From: Cohnella terricola
GTDB lineage: Bacteria > Bacillota > Bacilli > Paenibacillales > Paenibacillaceae
Assembly: GCF_007786475.1 (NCBI RefSeq)
Contig: NZ_VNJJ01000001.1
Location: forward strand, 496,001 to 560,000
Reading direction: 5' to 3'
Length of the DNA: 64,000 bases
Below are positions 42,869 to 50,867 of this stretch, piece by piece. The stretch's first letter is position 1, and every line of letters starts with the position of its first letter. Made by a program: the position numbers and the translations under genes. The notes below the pieces were generated by a model, which made no database searches, was not told the DNA's origin, and saw only the letters and a list, made by a program, of their open reading frames with translations.

Positions 42869-44299
42869 ATGCCAATCGAAGTCGATGTCGCTATACTGGG
42901 CGGCGGTCCGGGAGGCTATACGGCGGCGGTTAAGGCTGCGCAGGCCGGAAAAAGCGTCGTTATTATTGAACAGGACAAGCTAGGCGGCACATGTTTGCAC
43001 CGCGGTTGCATTCCAAGCAAGTCTTTACTTAGAAGTGCAGAAGTATACGCCACGATCGGAGATGCCGCCAGCTTTGGCATACAATTGCCGGAAGGAGCAC
43101 CCGCAGTTGATTGGAAAGCGGTGATAACTCGCAAGAACGGCATCGTGGAACAACTGCACAAGGGACTTCAAGCGTTGATGAAACAACATCGGATCGACAT
43201 TATCAACGGCACTGGCCGTATTATCGGTCCTTCGATATTTTCTCCAAAAAGCGGAGCGATCGCGGTCGTGTTGGCGGACGGGGAATCGGAAACGATCGTA
43301 CCGAAGAACGTCGTGATAGCTACCGGCTCCCGCCCACGGCGGATAGGAGGTCTCGACTATGATGGAGACCGCATTGCGACGAGCGATGAAGCGCTGGAAT
43401 GGGCAAACCGTCCATCTTCTATTGTGATCGTTGGAGGTGGAGTGATCGGCGTCGAGTGGGCTTCGATGCTAAGCGATTTCGGCACGGAAGTGACGATAGT
43501 CGAGGCTGCCGACCGGCTGCTGCCGACGGAAGACAAAGATGTCGGCGCGGAGATCGCCAAAGCATTGAAGAAAAGAGGCGTTAAAATTCTAACCGACGCT
43601 TCGTTGCAAGCCGAAAGCTGCAGCCTTACGGATAAAGGCGTCCGAGCTGAGGTTGTCGTAAAAGGAGAAACCCTAACTTTAGAAGCCGACAAAATGTTGA
43701 TCTCCGTCGGCAGATCGGGAAATGTAGATAATCTGGGACTGGAAAATACGGATATTAAAACGGAAAACGGATTTATTAAAGTGAGTCCTAATACGTTGCA
43801 AACAGGCGAGTCTCACATATACGCGATCGGTGATTGCATCGGCGGTATTCAGCTTGCCCATGCCGCCATGCATGAAGCCGATATTGCGATCGGTCATCTG
43901 GCAGGCAGTAAACCGACTCGCGCAGCCGATCGGGATATTCCTCGTTGCATTTATTCCCGGCCGGAGGCTGCGTCAATCGGTTGGACGGAAGCGGCGGCCA
44001 AGGCGGAAGGATTTACAGTAAAAACAGCGAAGTTGCCTATGCGCATTATGGGTAAAGCCCTCGTATACGGAGAAAGCGAAGGGTTCGCGAAAGTCGTGGC
44101 AGATTCGCAAACGGGAGATTTGCTCGGGGTGCATTTGGTCGGCGCTCATGCAACGGAGCTCATCGCGGAAGCTTCTCTAGCGAAGCTGGTCGATGCGATT
44201 CCGTGGGAAATCGGCAGAACGATCCATCCTCATCCGACTTTATCGGAAGCGATGCAGGAAGTTATGCTCGCGCTCGACGGCGCTGCGGGACACGGATGA
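42869..44299 (+). CDS. lpdV: Dihydrolipoyl dehydrogenase (E3 of branched-chain 2-oxo-acid dehydrogenase)
   Basis: This flavoprotein reoxidises dihydrolipoyl-E2 with NAD. The 476-residue protein has the FAD motif GGGPGGY, the redox disulphide GGTCLHRGCIPSK, the NAD-binding GGGVIGVEWAS and the C-terminal catalytic His-Pro-His-Pro (IHPHPTLSEA). ATG 42869 follows GGAGGGG; the open frame extends upstream through the repeat array but those bases are not coding. It precedes bkdAA, as lpdV does in Bacillus. Confidence 0.95.
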   Translation: MPIEVDVAILGGGPGGYTAAVKAAQAGKSVVIIEQDKLGGTCLHRGCIPSKSLLRSAEVYATIGDAASFGIQLPEGAPAVDWKAVITRKNGIVEQLHKGLQALMKQHRIDIINGTGRIIGPSIFSPKSGAIAVVLADGESETIVPKNVVIATGSRPRRIGGLDYDGDRIATSDEALEWANRPSSIVIVGGGVIGVEWASMLSDFGTEVTIVEAADRLLPTEDKDVGAEIAKALKKRGVKILTDASLQAESCSLTDKGVRAEVVVKGETLTLEADKMLISVGRSGNVDNLGLENTDIKTENGFIKVSPNTLQTGESHIYAIGDCIGGIQLAHAAMHEADIAIGHLAGSKPTRAADRDIPRCIYSRPEAASIGWTEAAAKAEGFTVKTAKLPMRIMGKALVYGESEGFAKVVADSQTGDLLGVHLVGAHATELIAEASLAKLVDAIPWEIGRTIHPHPTLSEAMQEVMLALDGAAGHG

Positions 44300-44317
44300 G
44301 GTAGGCCGTCAAATACA

Positions 44318-44409
44318 GCTCAACCCGGAGAACTCTGGTTCTCATTGTACCGATGAAAACGGCCCATTAAGGGAATTTCATTCGTACTCGGGGTTGGGCG
44401 TTTCTTTTT
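44318..44409 (+). ncRNA. Multi-stem RNA element or elaborate terminator between lpdV and bkdAA
   Basis: The outer arms 44318-44330 (GCTCAACCCGGAG) and 44387-44399 (CTCGGGGTTGGGC) pair at 12 of 13 positions. Inside are GAGAAC/GTTCTC (44328-44333 with 4438-43 of the same block, i.e. 44338-44343) and CGATGAAA/TTTCAT-CG (44351-44358 with 44376-44384) topped by CCC-ATTAA-GGG. A TTTCTTTTT tail follows. The GAG of the outer arm can pair in two ways, allowing alternative folds. It is at least a terminator; a regulatory role is inference. I recognise no known riboswitch or T-box consensus. Confidence 0.5.
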
Positions 44410-44492
44410 GCTTGCGACAGGAGTATAATAAGCATTAAGTTCAAGTATTAAGACCAGGTTATAAAACTAAACCAAAGCAGGAGGACGCGCCC

Positions 44493-45521
44493 ATGAAACA
44501 AGCAGGTTCCGTCCAGCATAATTATCGGCATTCCTCGTTGGGCCTTTCGGATGAACGCGTAGTCGCCATGTATAAGACGATGATGATGGCCCGTCGTTTC
44601 GACGAACGGGGCCAATTGCTGCAACGCGCAGGCAAAGTGAATTTTCATATTTCGGGAATTACCCAGGAACCGTCGCAAGTCGCGATGGGTTTTGCCATGG
44701 ATACGGAAAACGATTGGTTTCTGCCATATTATCGGGATTACGGTTTCGTATTGTCCCTCGGTATGACGGTGAAAGAGTTAATGTTATCCTTGTTCGCAAA
44801 AGGTGAAGATCCTAATAGTGCCGGACGCCAAATGCCGGGGCATTTCGGATCCAAGCGGCTGCGCATCGTTACGGGTTCAAGCCCCGTCACGACGCAAGTG
44901 CCTCATGCAACCGGCTTCGCGCTGGCGGCCAAGATGCGCGGTGAGCCTTCCGTCGCGCTCGTCACGTTCGGCGACGGATCGAGCAATCAAGGGGACTTCC
45001 ATGAAGGCTGTAACTTCGCCGGGGTACATCAACTACCTGTAATTTTCGTCTGCGAGAACAACCAGTATGCGATCTCCATGCCGTTATCCAAGCAAACGAG
45101 AGGCCGCATTTGCGACCGCGCACTCGGTTACGGCTTCCCAGGCATTCGCGTTGACGGCAACGATCCGCTTGAAGTTTATCGCGTCGTTAAAGAAGCTCGT
45201 GAACGGGCGTTGGCCGGAGAAGGACCGACGCTGATCGAGATTATGACTTACCGGGTTACCGCGCACTCGACTTCCGACAATGATCTGGCATACCGTACCA
45301 AGGAAGAGGTCGAGCAACATAAGAGTAAAGACTCGTTGCCGGTATTTAAGCAATATTTAATCGACGCCGAGTTATGGTCAGAAGAGCAGGAAGCGGATCT
45401 TCAGACGGAAATTCGAGCCGTGATCGACGAAGCGAACGAGTATGCGGAGAAAGCGCCGTTCCAATCGATCGAGGACGCCTTCCGTCATGTATTCGCGGAG
45501 CACAGCGGGGAGGGGAAATAA
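44493..45521 (+). CDS. bkdAA: Branched-chain 2-oxo-acid dehydrogenase E1 alpha
   Basis: The alpha subunit of the thiamine-diphosphate E1 that decarboxylates 2-oxo acids of Val, Leu and Ile, supplying primers for branched fatty acids. The 342-residue protein has the TPP motif GDGSSNQGDFHEGCNFA to CENNQYAIS, and YRVTAHSTSDND with the conserved phosphorylation-loop residues. ATG 44493 follows GGAGGA. TATAAT at 44424-44429 may be its promoter. The stop overlaps the bkdAB start. Confidence 0.95.
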   Translation: MKQAGSVQHNYRHSSLGLSDERVVAMYKTMMMARRFDERGQLLQRAGKVNFHISGITQEPSQVAMGFAMDTENDWFLPYYRDYGFVLSLGMTVKELMLSLFAKGEDPNSAGRQMPGHFGSKRLRIVTGSSPVTTQVPHATGFALAAKMRGEPSVALVTFGDGSSNQGDFHEGCNFAGVHQLPVIFVCENNQYAISMPLSKQTRGRICDRALGYGFPGIRVDGNDPLEVYRVVKEARERALAGEGPTLIEIMTYRVTAHSTSDNDLAYRTKEEVEQHKSKDSLPVFKQYLIDAELWSEEQEADLQTEIRAVIDEANEYAEKAPFQSIEDAFRHVFAEHSGEGK

Positions 45522-46507
45522 TGCCGGTTATTGAGTATATAGATGCGATTCGGCTTGCCATGAAAGAAGAGATGGAACGGGACGGCGACGTATTCGTTCT
45601 GGGCGAGGATGTCGGTCTTAAAGGCGGCGTATTCGGCACGACCAAAGGCTTGCAGCAGCAATTCGGAGAGTTGCGCGCGCTCGACGCGCCGCTTGCGGAA
45701 TCCGCGATCGCCGGTGTCGCGATCGGAGCGGCTATGGCTGGCATGAAGCCTATCGCCGAAATGCAATATTCGGACTTTATGTTCCCAGCAACGAATCAGA
45801 TCATCAGCGAAGCGGCCAAAATCCGTTATCGCTCGAACAACGATTGGGATTGTCCGGTTGTGATCCGGGCCCCGATCGGCGGCGGCGTATTCGGCGGCTT
45901 GTATCATTCCCAATGCCCGGAATCGGTGTTCTTCGGAACTCCGGGACTGAAGATCGTCGCCCCGGCGACGGCTTACGACGCGAAAGGTTTGCTGAAAGCA
46001 GCGATACGCGACCCGGATCCGGTACTGTTTTTCGAGAATAAAAAATGCTACCGCTTGATATCGGACGAGGTGCCGGACGAGGACTATATCGTTCCGATCG
46101 GCAAATCCAAAGTGATGAGAGAGGGAGCCGACCTAACGGTTATCGGATATAGCATGCCTTTGCACTTTGCGATGCAGGCGGCGGAAGAACTCTCCCTGGA
46201 ACATGGAATAGAAGCACATATTCTCGATTTGCGTACGATTCAACCGCTCGATCGCGAAGGTATCCTTGAAGCGGCGGCGAAGACCGGCAAAGTACTCATC
46301 GTACATGAAGATAACAAAACAGGCGGAGTCGGCGCGGAAGTAGCCGCGATGATCGCAGAGGAACTTCTATACGACTTGGACGCACCGATCCGCCGCTTGT
46401 GCGGCCCAGACGTGCCTGCAATGCCGATCAATCCTCCGGGCGAAAAGCATTTCCTGCTTAACAAGGAAAAGCTGAAGACGGCTATGCTGGAGCTTGCCCG
46501 TTACTAA
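45521..46507 (+). CDS. bkdAB: Branched-chain 2-oxo-acid dehydrogenase E1 beta
   Basis: The beta subunit of the E1 heterotetramer. The 328-residue protein has GEDVGLKGGVFGTTKGL, DAPLAESAIAGVAIGAA, and HSQCPESVFFGTPGLKIV, all typical transketolase-C subunit landmarks. ATG 45521 overlaps the bkdAA stop and follows GGGGAGGGG. A frame open from 45374 is only an extension in the overlap region. Confidence 0.96.
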   Translation: MPVIEYIDAIRLAMKEEMERDGDVFVLGEDVGLKGGVFGTTKGLQQQFGELRALDAPLAESAIAGVAIGAAMAGMKPIAEMQYSDFMFPATNQIISEAAKIRYRSNNDWDCPVVIRAPIGGGVFGGLYHSQCPESVFFGTPGLKIVAPATAYDAKGLLKAAIRDPDPVLFFENKKCYRLISDEVPDEDYIVPIGKSKVMREGADLTVIGYSMPLHFAMQAAEELSLEHGIEAHILDLRTIQPLDREGILEAAAKTGKVLIVHEDNKTGGVGAEVAAMIAEELLYDLDAPIRRLCGPDVPAMPINPPGEKHFLLNKEKLKTAMLELARY

Positions 46508-46543
46508 TAACGGCGCCCTGTAATGGAGAGGAGAACGATTCAA

Positions 46544-47902
46544 ATGGCTAAACAGATAGTGGAAATTACGATGCCGCAATTGGCGGAGTCGCTCGTATCC
46601 GCGACGATCGATCGGTGGTTAAAGGAACCGGGAGACATGCTGGAGATGTACGAGCCGATCTGCGAGCTCATTACCGATAAAGTAAACGCAGAGCTTCCTT
46701 CGACAGTTAGAGGTAAACTCGTCAAACATCTCATCGGCTCCGGAGAGACGGTCGAAGTTGGCGCCGCGATCTGCCTCGTAGAGGTTGAGGCGGCTTCCGA
46801 CGCGGAATCTGCCGGTCAGACGATTTCTAACGATGCGCCTGCGACCAACGTTGCTGCTCCGGCTACCCGTCCGGCGACGGCGGCTGCCTATGGCGGTACT
46901 GCCGACGCGAACGCGCCGATGCGCCATCGCTATTCTCCGGCGGTACAGAAATTGGCCGCGGAGCATGGAATCGATCTGAACCGCGTTGCCGGAACGGGAG
47001 AGGGCGGCCGTATTACCCGCAAGGACGTGTTGGCAGCCGCAGAGTCTGGCAGCGCCGGACATCGTGCCGCAACGTCGGGTGCAGCTCCCGCGACGCCGAT
47101 CGTGCCGATGGACCCGTCCATTCCTGTTCGCTCCTCGGGGATCCACTTGTCCGAATCCCCGCGCATTCCGTCGGTGGAAATGGAAGGGCAAGAAGTGCCG
47201 GGGCGCGGCGAATATTTTATCGACGTTACCCCCGTCCGCAATACGATCGCAACCCGCATGCGCCAAAGCGTCAGCGAAATTCCTCACGGCTGGATGATGA
47301 TCGAGGTCGATGTCACGAACCTTGTGTTGCTGCGCAATAAGCAGAAAGACGAGTTCAAGAAGCGGGAAGGCATCAATTTGACGTACATGCCCTTCATGAT
47401 CAAAGCGGTAGTCAACGCGATAAAAGACTATCCGATCATGAATTCGGTATGGGCAGTGGACAAAATCATCGTCAAACGGGATATCAACATTTCGCTGTCC
47501 GTCGGCACGGAAGATTCGGTCGTTACGCCGGTCATCCGCAACGCGGATCAGAAAAATATATCCGGACTGGCCCATGAGATCGACGATCTCGCACGGCGTA
47601 CAAGAGACAAGAAACTTAAGCTGGACGACATCCAAGGCGGCACGTTCACGGTGAACAATACGGGCTCGTTCGGTTCGATTCTGACCCAGCCGATCATCAA
47701 TTACCCTCAAGCCGCGATCATTACTTTTGAATCGATCGTCAAACGCCCGGTCGTCATCAACGATATGATCGGAGTCCGTTCCATGGTGAACCTGTGCCTC
47801 TCGCTAGATCACCGGATATTGGATGGAGTAATCTGCGGCCGTTTCCTGCAGCGGGTGAAAGAAAACCTGGAAAGCTACGATCTGGAAACAAAAGTTTATT
47901 AA
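46544..47902 (+). CDS. bkdB: Branched-chain 2-oxo-acid dehydrogenase E2 (lipoamide acyltransferase)
   Basis: E2 carries acyl groups on lipoyl-lysine and transfers them to CoA. The 452-residue protein has a lipoyl domain (about residues 5-80, lipoylated Lys in ELITDKVNAEL), a linker, a subunit-binding domain (about 125-165, SPAVQKLAAEHGIDLNRV), a Pro/Ala-rich linker and the acyltransferase core with the HRILDGVIC active-site motif near the C terminus. ATG 46544 follows GAGAGGAG. A long minus-strand frame opposite this gene is a shadow. Confidence 0.96.
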   Translation: MAKQIVEITMPQLAESLVSATIDRWLKEPGDMLEMYEPICELITDKVNAELPSTVRGKLVKHLIGSGETVEVGAAICLVEVEAASDAESAGQTISNDAPATNVAAPATRPATAAAYGGTADANAPMRHRYSPAVQKLAAEHGIDLNRVAGTGEGGRITRKDVLAAAESGSAGHRAATSGAAPATPIVPMDPSIPVRSSGIHLSESPRIPSVEMEGQEVPGRGEYFIDVTPVRNTIATRMRQSVSEIPHGWMMIEVDVTNLVLLRNKQKDEFKKREGINLTYMPFMIKAVVNAIKDYPIMNSVWAVDKIIVKRDINISLSVGTEDSVVTPVIRNADQKNISGLAHEIDDLARRTRDKKLKLDDIQGGTFTVNNTGSFGSILTQPIINYPQAAIITFESIVKRPVVINDMIGVRSMVNLCLSLDHRILDGVICGRFLQRVKENLESYDLETKVY

Positions 47903-47908
47903 TGCTCA

Positions 47909-47950
47909 AGCCCGGTATGCCGCAAATGATGCGGTGCGCCGGGCTTTTTT
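47909..47950 (+). terminator. Terminator of the bkd operon
   Basis: AGCCCGG (47909-47915) pairs with CCGGGCT (47939-47945), with an inner CCGC/GCGG stem, followed by TTTTT. Confidence 0.85.
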
Positions 47951-48063
47951 CGGCGTCGGGACGAGAAACGCGGAATCCGAGAAGACGCAATTGCGTTTGC
48001 AGTGGTTGAATTCGATGCGATACAATGGTGAGGGAGCAGCCGCAAGCAAGGAGGTTTTCGCAG

Positions 48064-48765
48064 ATGAAGAGGCTGGAGATTGAATGGCTAGCCAGGATAA
48101 ATTACGGCGACGCTTGGGAGCTTCAGAAGAAGCTGGTCAAGGAGATCGACCGAGAAGAACGGGCGGATTCGCTGCTGCTGCTGGAGCATACGCCTACGTA
48201 TACGATCGGCACCGATCGGCATCCCGAGCACTTGCTCTACGGCAAGGAAGAGCTGGAACGCCGGGGAATTTCGGTGTACGAAATCGATCGCGGCGGAGAT
48301 ATTACTTATCACGGTCCGGGACAATTGGTCGGATACCCTATGCTCTATTTGGAAGCCGCCGGGCTGGATCTGCACAAGTACTTAAGAAATTTAGAAGATG
48401 TCATCATCAAGTTGCTCGCCGAATTCGACATACAAGGCGGCAGAAAACCGGAGTATACGGGCGTATGGGTCGGCGATCGGAAAATCGCCGCCATAGGGGT
48501 TAAATTCAATAAGGCCCGCAGCAGGCGCGGATTCGTGACGAGTCACGGCTTCGCCTTTAACGTCAAGCAGAACGTGGAGCAAGACGGCTTCCAAGGGATT
48601 ATCCCTTGCGGCATTCAGGAGTTCGGCGTTACGTCTCTCGAGACGTTAACGGGGAAAGAACTTCGCGTGGAGGATATAAGCCGTTTAATTGTTCCTCATT
48701 TCGCGGAAGTGTTCGGCTACGAGGTTCCTATTGAAGGAGCGACCCTATGCTCATCAACAAAGTAG
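48064..48765 (+). CDS. lipB: Octanoyltransferase LipB
   Basis: LipB moves octanoate from acyl carrier protein to lipoyl domains, the first step of lipoate assembly, and would serve the E2 upstream. The 233-residue protein has RGGDITYHGPGQLVGYP, the Lys in AAIGVKF and the catalytic Cys in IIPCGIQEFGVTSL. ATG 48064 is 9 bp after AAGGAGG. The last 38 bp overlap the convergent Prli42-like gene. Confidence 0.93.
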   Translation: MKRLEIEWLARINYGDAWELQKKLVKEIDREERADSLLLLEHTPTYTIGTDRHPEHLLYGKEELERRGISVYEIDRGGDITYHGPGQLVGYPMLYLEAAGLDLHKYLRNLEDVIIKLLAEFDIQGGRKPEYTGVWVGDRKIAAIGVKFNKARSRRGFVTSHGFAFNVKQNVEQDGFQGIIPCGIQEFGVTSLETLTGKELRVEDISRLIVPHFAEVFGYEVPIEGATLCSSTK

Positions 48766-48823
48766 ATACGAGCATGACCAGCAAGGTGACGTAAACCACG
48801 ATTTTAAACAAACGTTTGTTCAT
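48728..48823 (-). CDS. prli42: Prli42-like stressosome membrane peptide
   Basis: A 31-residue peptide (MNKRLFKIVVYVTLLVML and 13 more) with a basic N terminus and one membrane helix. This is the size and pattern of Prli42, the mini-protein that anchors the stressosome in Listeria and is conserved in Firmicutes. The ATG has AAAGGATG about 8 bp upstream. It is convergent with lipB and overlaps its last 38 bp. Its short length means identification rests on pattern, not on motif. Confidence 0.65.
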   Translation of the reverse strand: MNKRLFKIVVYVTLLVMLVSTLLMSIGSLLQ

Positions 48824-48895
48824 GAAACTGCATCCTTTCCGTTTTATGCTTGTACACATTCTATTGTAACGAAAGCTTCGTCAGGAGGAAAGAAC

Positions 48896-50026
48896 ATGGT
48901 AAATAAAGAAAGACTATTGGCCGAATTTATGGAATTGGTTCAGATCGACAGCGAGACGAAACACGAAACGGAAATCAGCAAGGTGCTCAAAGCGAAATTC
49001 GAGGCATTCGGTTTGGAAGTGACAGAGGACGACGTTGCGGAGAAAATCGGCCATGGCGCCGGCAACCTGTTCGCGTGGCTTCCGGCGACTTCCGGGAAGG
49101 AATCCGTTCCCGCGATTTTGTTTACGTCGCATATGGATACCGTCTCGCCAGGCAATGGGATCAAACCGCGTTTGGATGACGACGGTTATATCCGCAGCGA
49201 CGGCACGACGATTCTAGGCGCAGACGACAAAGCGGGATTGGCCGCCATATTCGAAGCGCTTCGCGTCTTGAAGGAACAACAATTGTCGCATGGCGGCATC
49301 CAATTCGTCATCACGACAGGCGAGGAATCCGGACTGCTTGGATCCCGCGCAATGGACGGTTCCCGTCTGCGAGCGAAGTTCGGTTACGCGCTCGATTCGA
49401 ACGGCGAGATTGGAGCGATCGCCGTTGCCGCGCCGACTAATTCCCGGCAATATATTACGATCAGAGGAAAAGCCGCGCACGCGGGCGTTAACCCCGAAGA
49501 CGGCATCAGCGCCATTCAAGTCGCTTCCAAAGCGGTATCGCGCATGAAACTCGGACGGATCGACAGCGAGACGACCGCCAACATCGGCCGATTCGAAGGC
49601 GGCGGCGAAGTCAATATCGTCACCGATTCGATCAAAATTTACGCCGAGGCGCGCAGCCAAGTTCAAGAGAAAATGGATCGTCAGATCGAGTCGATGCGCG
49701 TAGCGGTGGAGAGCGCGGCCAAGGAATCCGGCGCGGAATTCGAATTTGTCACGACGACGATCTATCCTGCTTACTCCTATGGGGATAACGACGAAGTCGT
49801 GCAAGTCGCGAAAGCGGCGATCGAAGCGATCGGGCTGACTCCGCGCACGTTCTCTTCCGGAGGCGGCAGCGATGCAAACATGTTTAACGGCAACGGTGTT
49901 CCAACGGTTAACCTTGCCGTCGGTTACGAGCATATCCATACGACCAAAGAACAGATCAAAGCGGACGATCTCGTAAAAACGACGGAGCTCGTCCTTGCGA
50001 TCGTGAACGAAACGCTAACACGATAA
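48896..50026 (+). CDS. M20 family metallopeptidase (PepT/YqjE-like)
   Basis: A 376-residue zinc peptidase, probably a di- or tripeptidase acting in the cytoplasm. Metal and catalytic residues are visible: SHMDTVSPG (His, Asp), GADDKAGLAA (Asp), TGEESGLLGS (Glu-Glu), and a late His in YEHIHTTKE. The lid domain (AAHAGVNPEDG) is present. In B. subtilis the related yqjE lies close to this region. ATG 48896 follows AGGAGGAAAG; the open frame reaches further upstream without an SD. Confidence 0.9.
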   Translation: MVNKERLLAEFMELVQIDSETKHETEISKVLKAKFEAFGLEVTEDDVAEKIGHGAGNLFAWLPATSGKESVPAILFTSHMDTVSPGNGIKPRLDDDGYIRSDGTTILGADDKAGLAAIFEALRVLKEQQLSHGGIQFVITTGEESGLLGSRAMDGSRLRAKFGYALDSNGEIGAIAVAAPTNSRQYITIRGKAAHAGVNPEDGISAIQVASKAVSRMKLGRIDSETTANIGRFEGGGEVNIVTDSIKIYAEARSQVQEKMDRQIESMRVAVESAAKESGAEFEFVTTTIYPAYSYGDNDEVVQVAKAAIEAIGLTPRTFSSGGGSDANMFNGNGVPTVNLAVGYEHIHTTKEQIKADDLVKTTELVLAIVNETLTR

Positions 50027-50038
50027 TTTGAAGCAGAT

Positions 50039-50073
50039 AAGGGCAGCGCCGAGCATCGACTCGGGCTGCCCTT
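50039..50073 (+). terminator. Terminator after the M20 peptidase gene
   Basis: AAGGGCAGC-CCGAG pairs with CTCGG-GCTGCCCTT with one bulged G. It also precedes the end of the convergent mciZ-like gene. Confidence 0.75.
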
Positions 50074-50081
50074 GTCATACG

Positions 50082-50234
50082 TTAACGCGTGTTTTGGCTT
50101 CGCTGCCCGGAGAGCGCCTCAGCGAGCGTCGTTCGGCCTCCGCGGAGTTTCTTTTCCTGGCGTAAGGCTTGCCGGATTTCCCAGGCTTTGCCGACCAGTT
50201 GAAGTCTATGAGGTGAAGTATATTTTTTTAGCAT
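50082..50234 (-). CDS. mciZ: MciZ-like inhibitor of FtsZ
   Basis: A 50-residue protein containing RLQLVGKAWEIRQALRQ, which closely matches the core of B. subtilis MciZ (40 residues), the mother-cell inhibitor that caps FtsZ filaments during sporulation. The C-terminal half is basic and longer than in B. subtilis. The ATG has AAGGAGG at 50250-50244 on the minus strand, with 9 bp spacing. It is divergent from nudF, as in Bacillus. A CATAACCT sequence upstream resembles a sigma-E -10 only weakly. Confidence 0.75.
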   Translation of the reverse strand: MLKKYTSPHRLQLVGKAWEIRQALRQEKKLRGGRTTLAEALSGQRSQNTR

Positions 50235-50298
50235 CGGATAAAACCTCCTTAGTTGAGGTTATGAGAGAACTAACGATTTCATGTCAGGAGGCATTCCG

Positions 50299-50865
50299 AT
50301 GAGCGAACGCAAAGAACAACAACATCCGTTCTATGAGAAAACGCTGGAGAGTAAAGCTATTTTCGCAGGGAAAGTGATTTCTCTTCAGGTCGATACGGTG
50401 CTACTGCCCGATGGGGGAACGGCAACTCGGGAAATCGTGCGCCACCCGGGAGCCGTCGCCGTCGCGGCGATCGTAGACAACAAAATGCTCGTTGTCGATC
50501 AGTTCCGCAAGCCGCTCGGAAAAGGGCAGGTTGAAGTTCCGGCGGGCAAGCTGGACCCCGGCGAAGAGCCGGAATCGGCCGCCTTGCGGGAACTGGAGGA
50601 AGAGACGGGTTATCGCGCCCGCAGCATCCGGCATCTGCAATCGTTCTCCACGTCGCCGGGTTTTGCAGATGAAATCATTCATCTCTACTTCGCCGACGAT
50701 CTGGAGAAAGGCGATGTCCGATTGGACGAGGACGAGTTTCTGACTTGCGAAGCGATCACGCTCGAAGAAGCGATGGCGTATATTCAATCAGGCCGAATAT
50801 GCGACGCAAAGACGCTTATCGCGGTTTATGCTTGGCGAATGCATACGTTAACGGGATCGTTCTGA
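50299..50865 (+). CDS. nudF: NUDIX ADP-ribose pyrophosphatase
   Basis: It hydrolyses ADP-ribose to AMP and ribose 5-phosphate. The 188-residue protein has the complete Nudix box GKLDPGEEPESAALRELEEETGY (positions about 91-113; G, E, REL, EE and G all present). ATG 50299 follows TCAGGAGG. The EndoQ gene begins 2 bp after its stop. Confidence 0.92.
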   Translation: MSERKEQQHPFYEKTLESKAIFAGKVISLQVDTVLLPDGGTATREIVRHPGAVAVAAIVDNKMLVVDQFRKPLGKGQVEVPAGKLDPGEEPESAALRELEEETGYRARSIRHLQSFSTSPGFADEIIHLYFADDLEKGDVRLDEDEFLTCEAITLEEAMAYIQSGRICDAKTLIAVYAWRMHTLTGSF

Positions 50866-50867
50866 TC

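Noticed and set aside
44318..44409. tRNA gene or T-box leader
   Set aside because: The three-stem shape suggests a cloverleaf, but there is no TTCRA-type T-loop, no acceptor/CCA arrangement, and no T-box AGGGTGGNACCGCG motif.
46619..47710. A 363-codon minus-strand frame opposite bkdB
   Set aside because: It has no ribosome site, consists of His/Arg/Asp-rich shadow sequence, and bkdB is unmistakable on the other strand.
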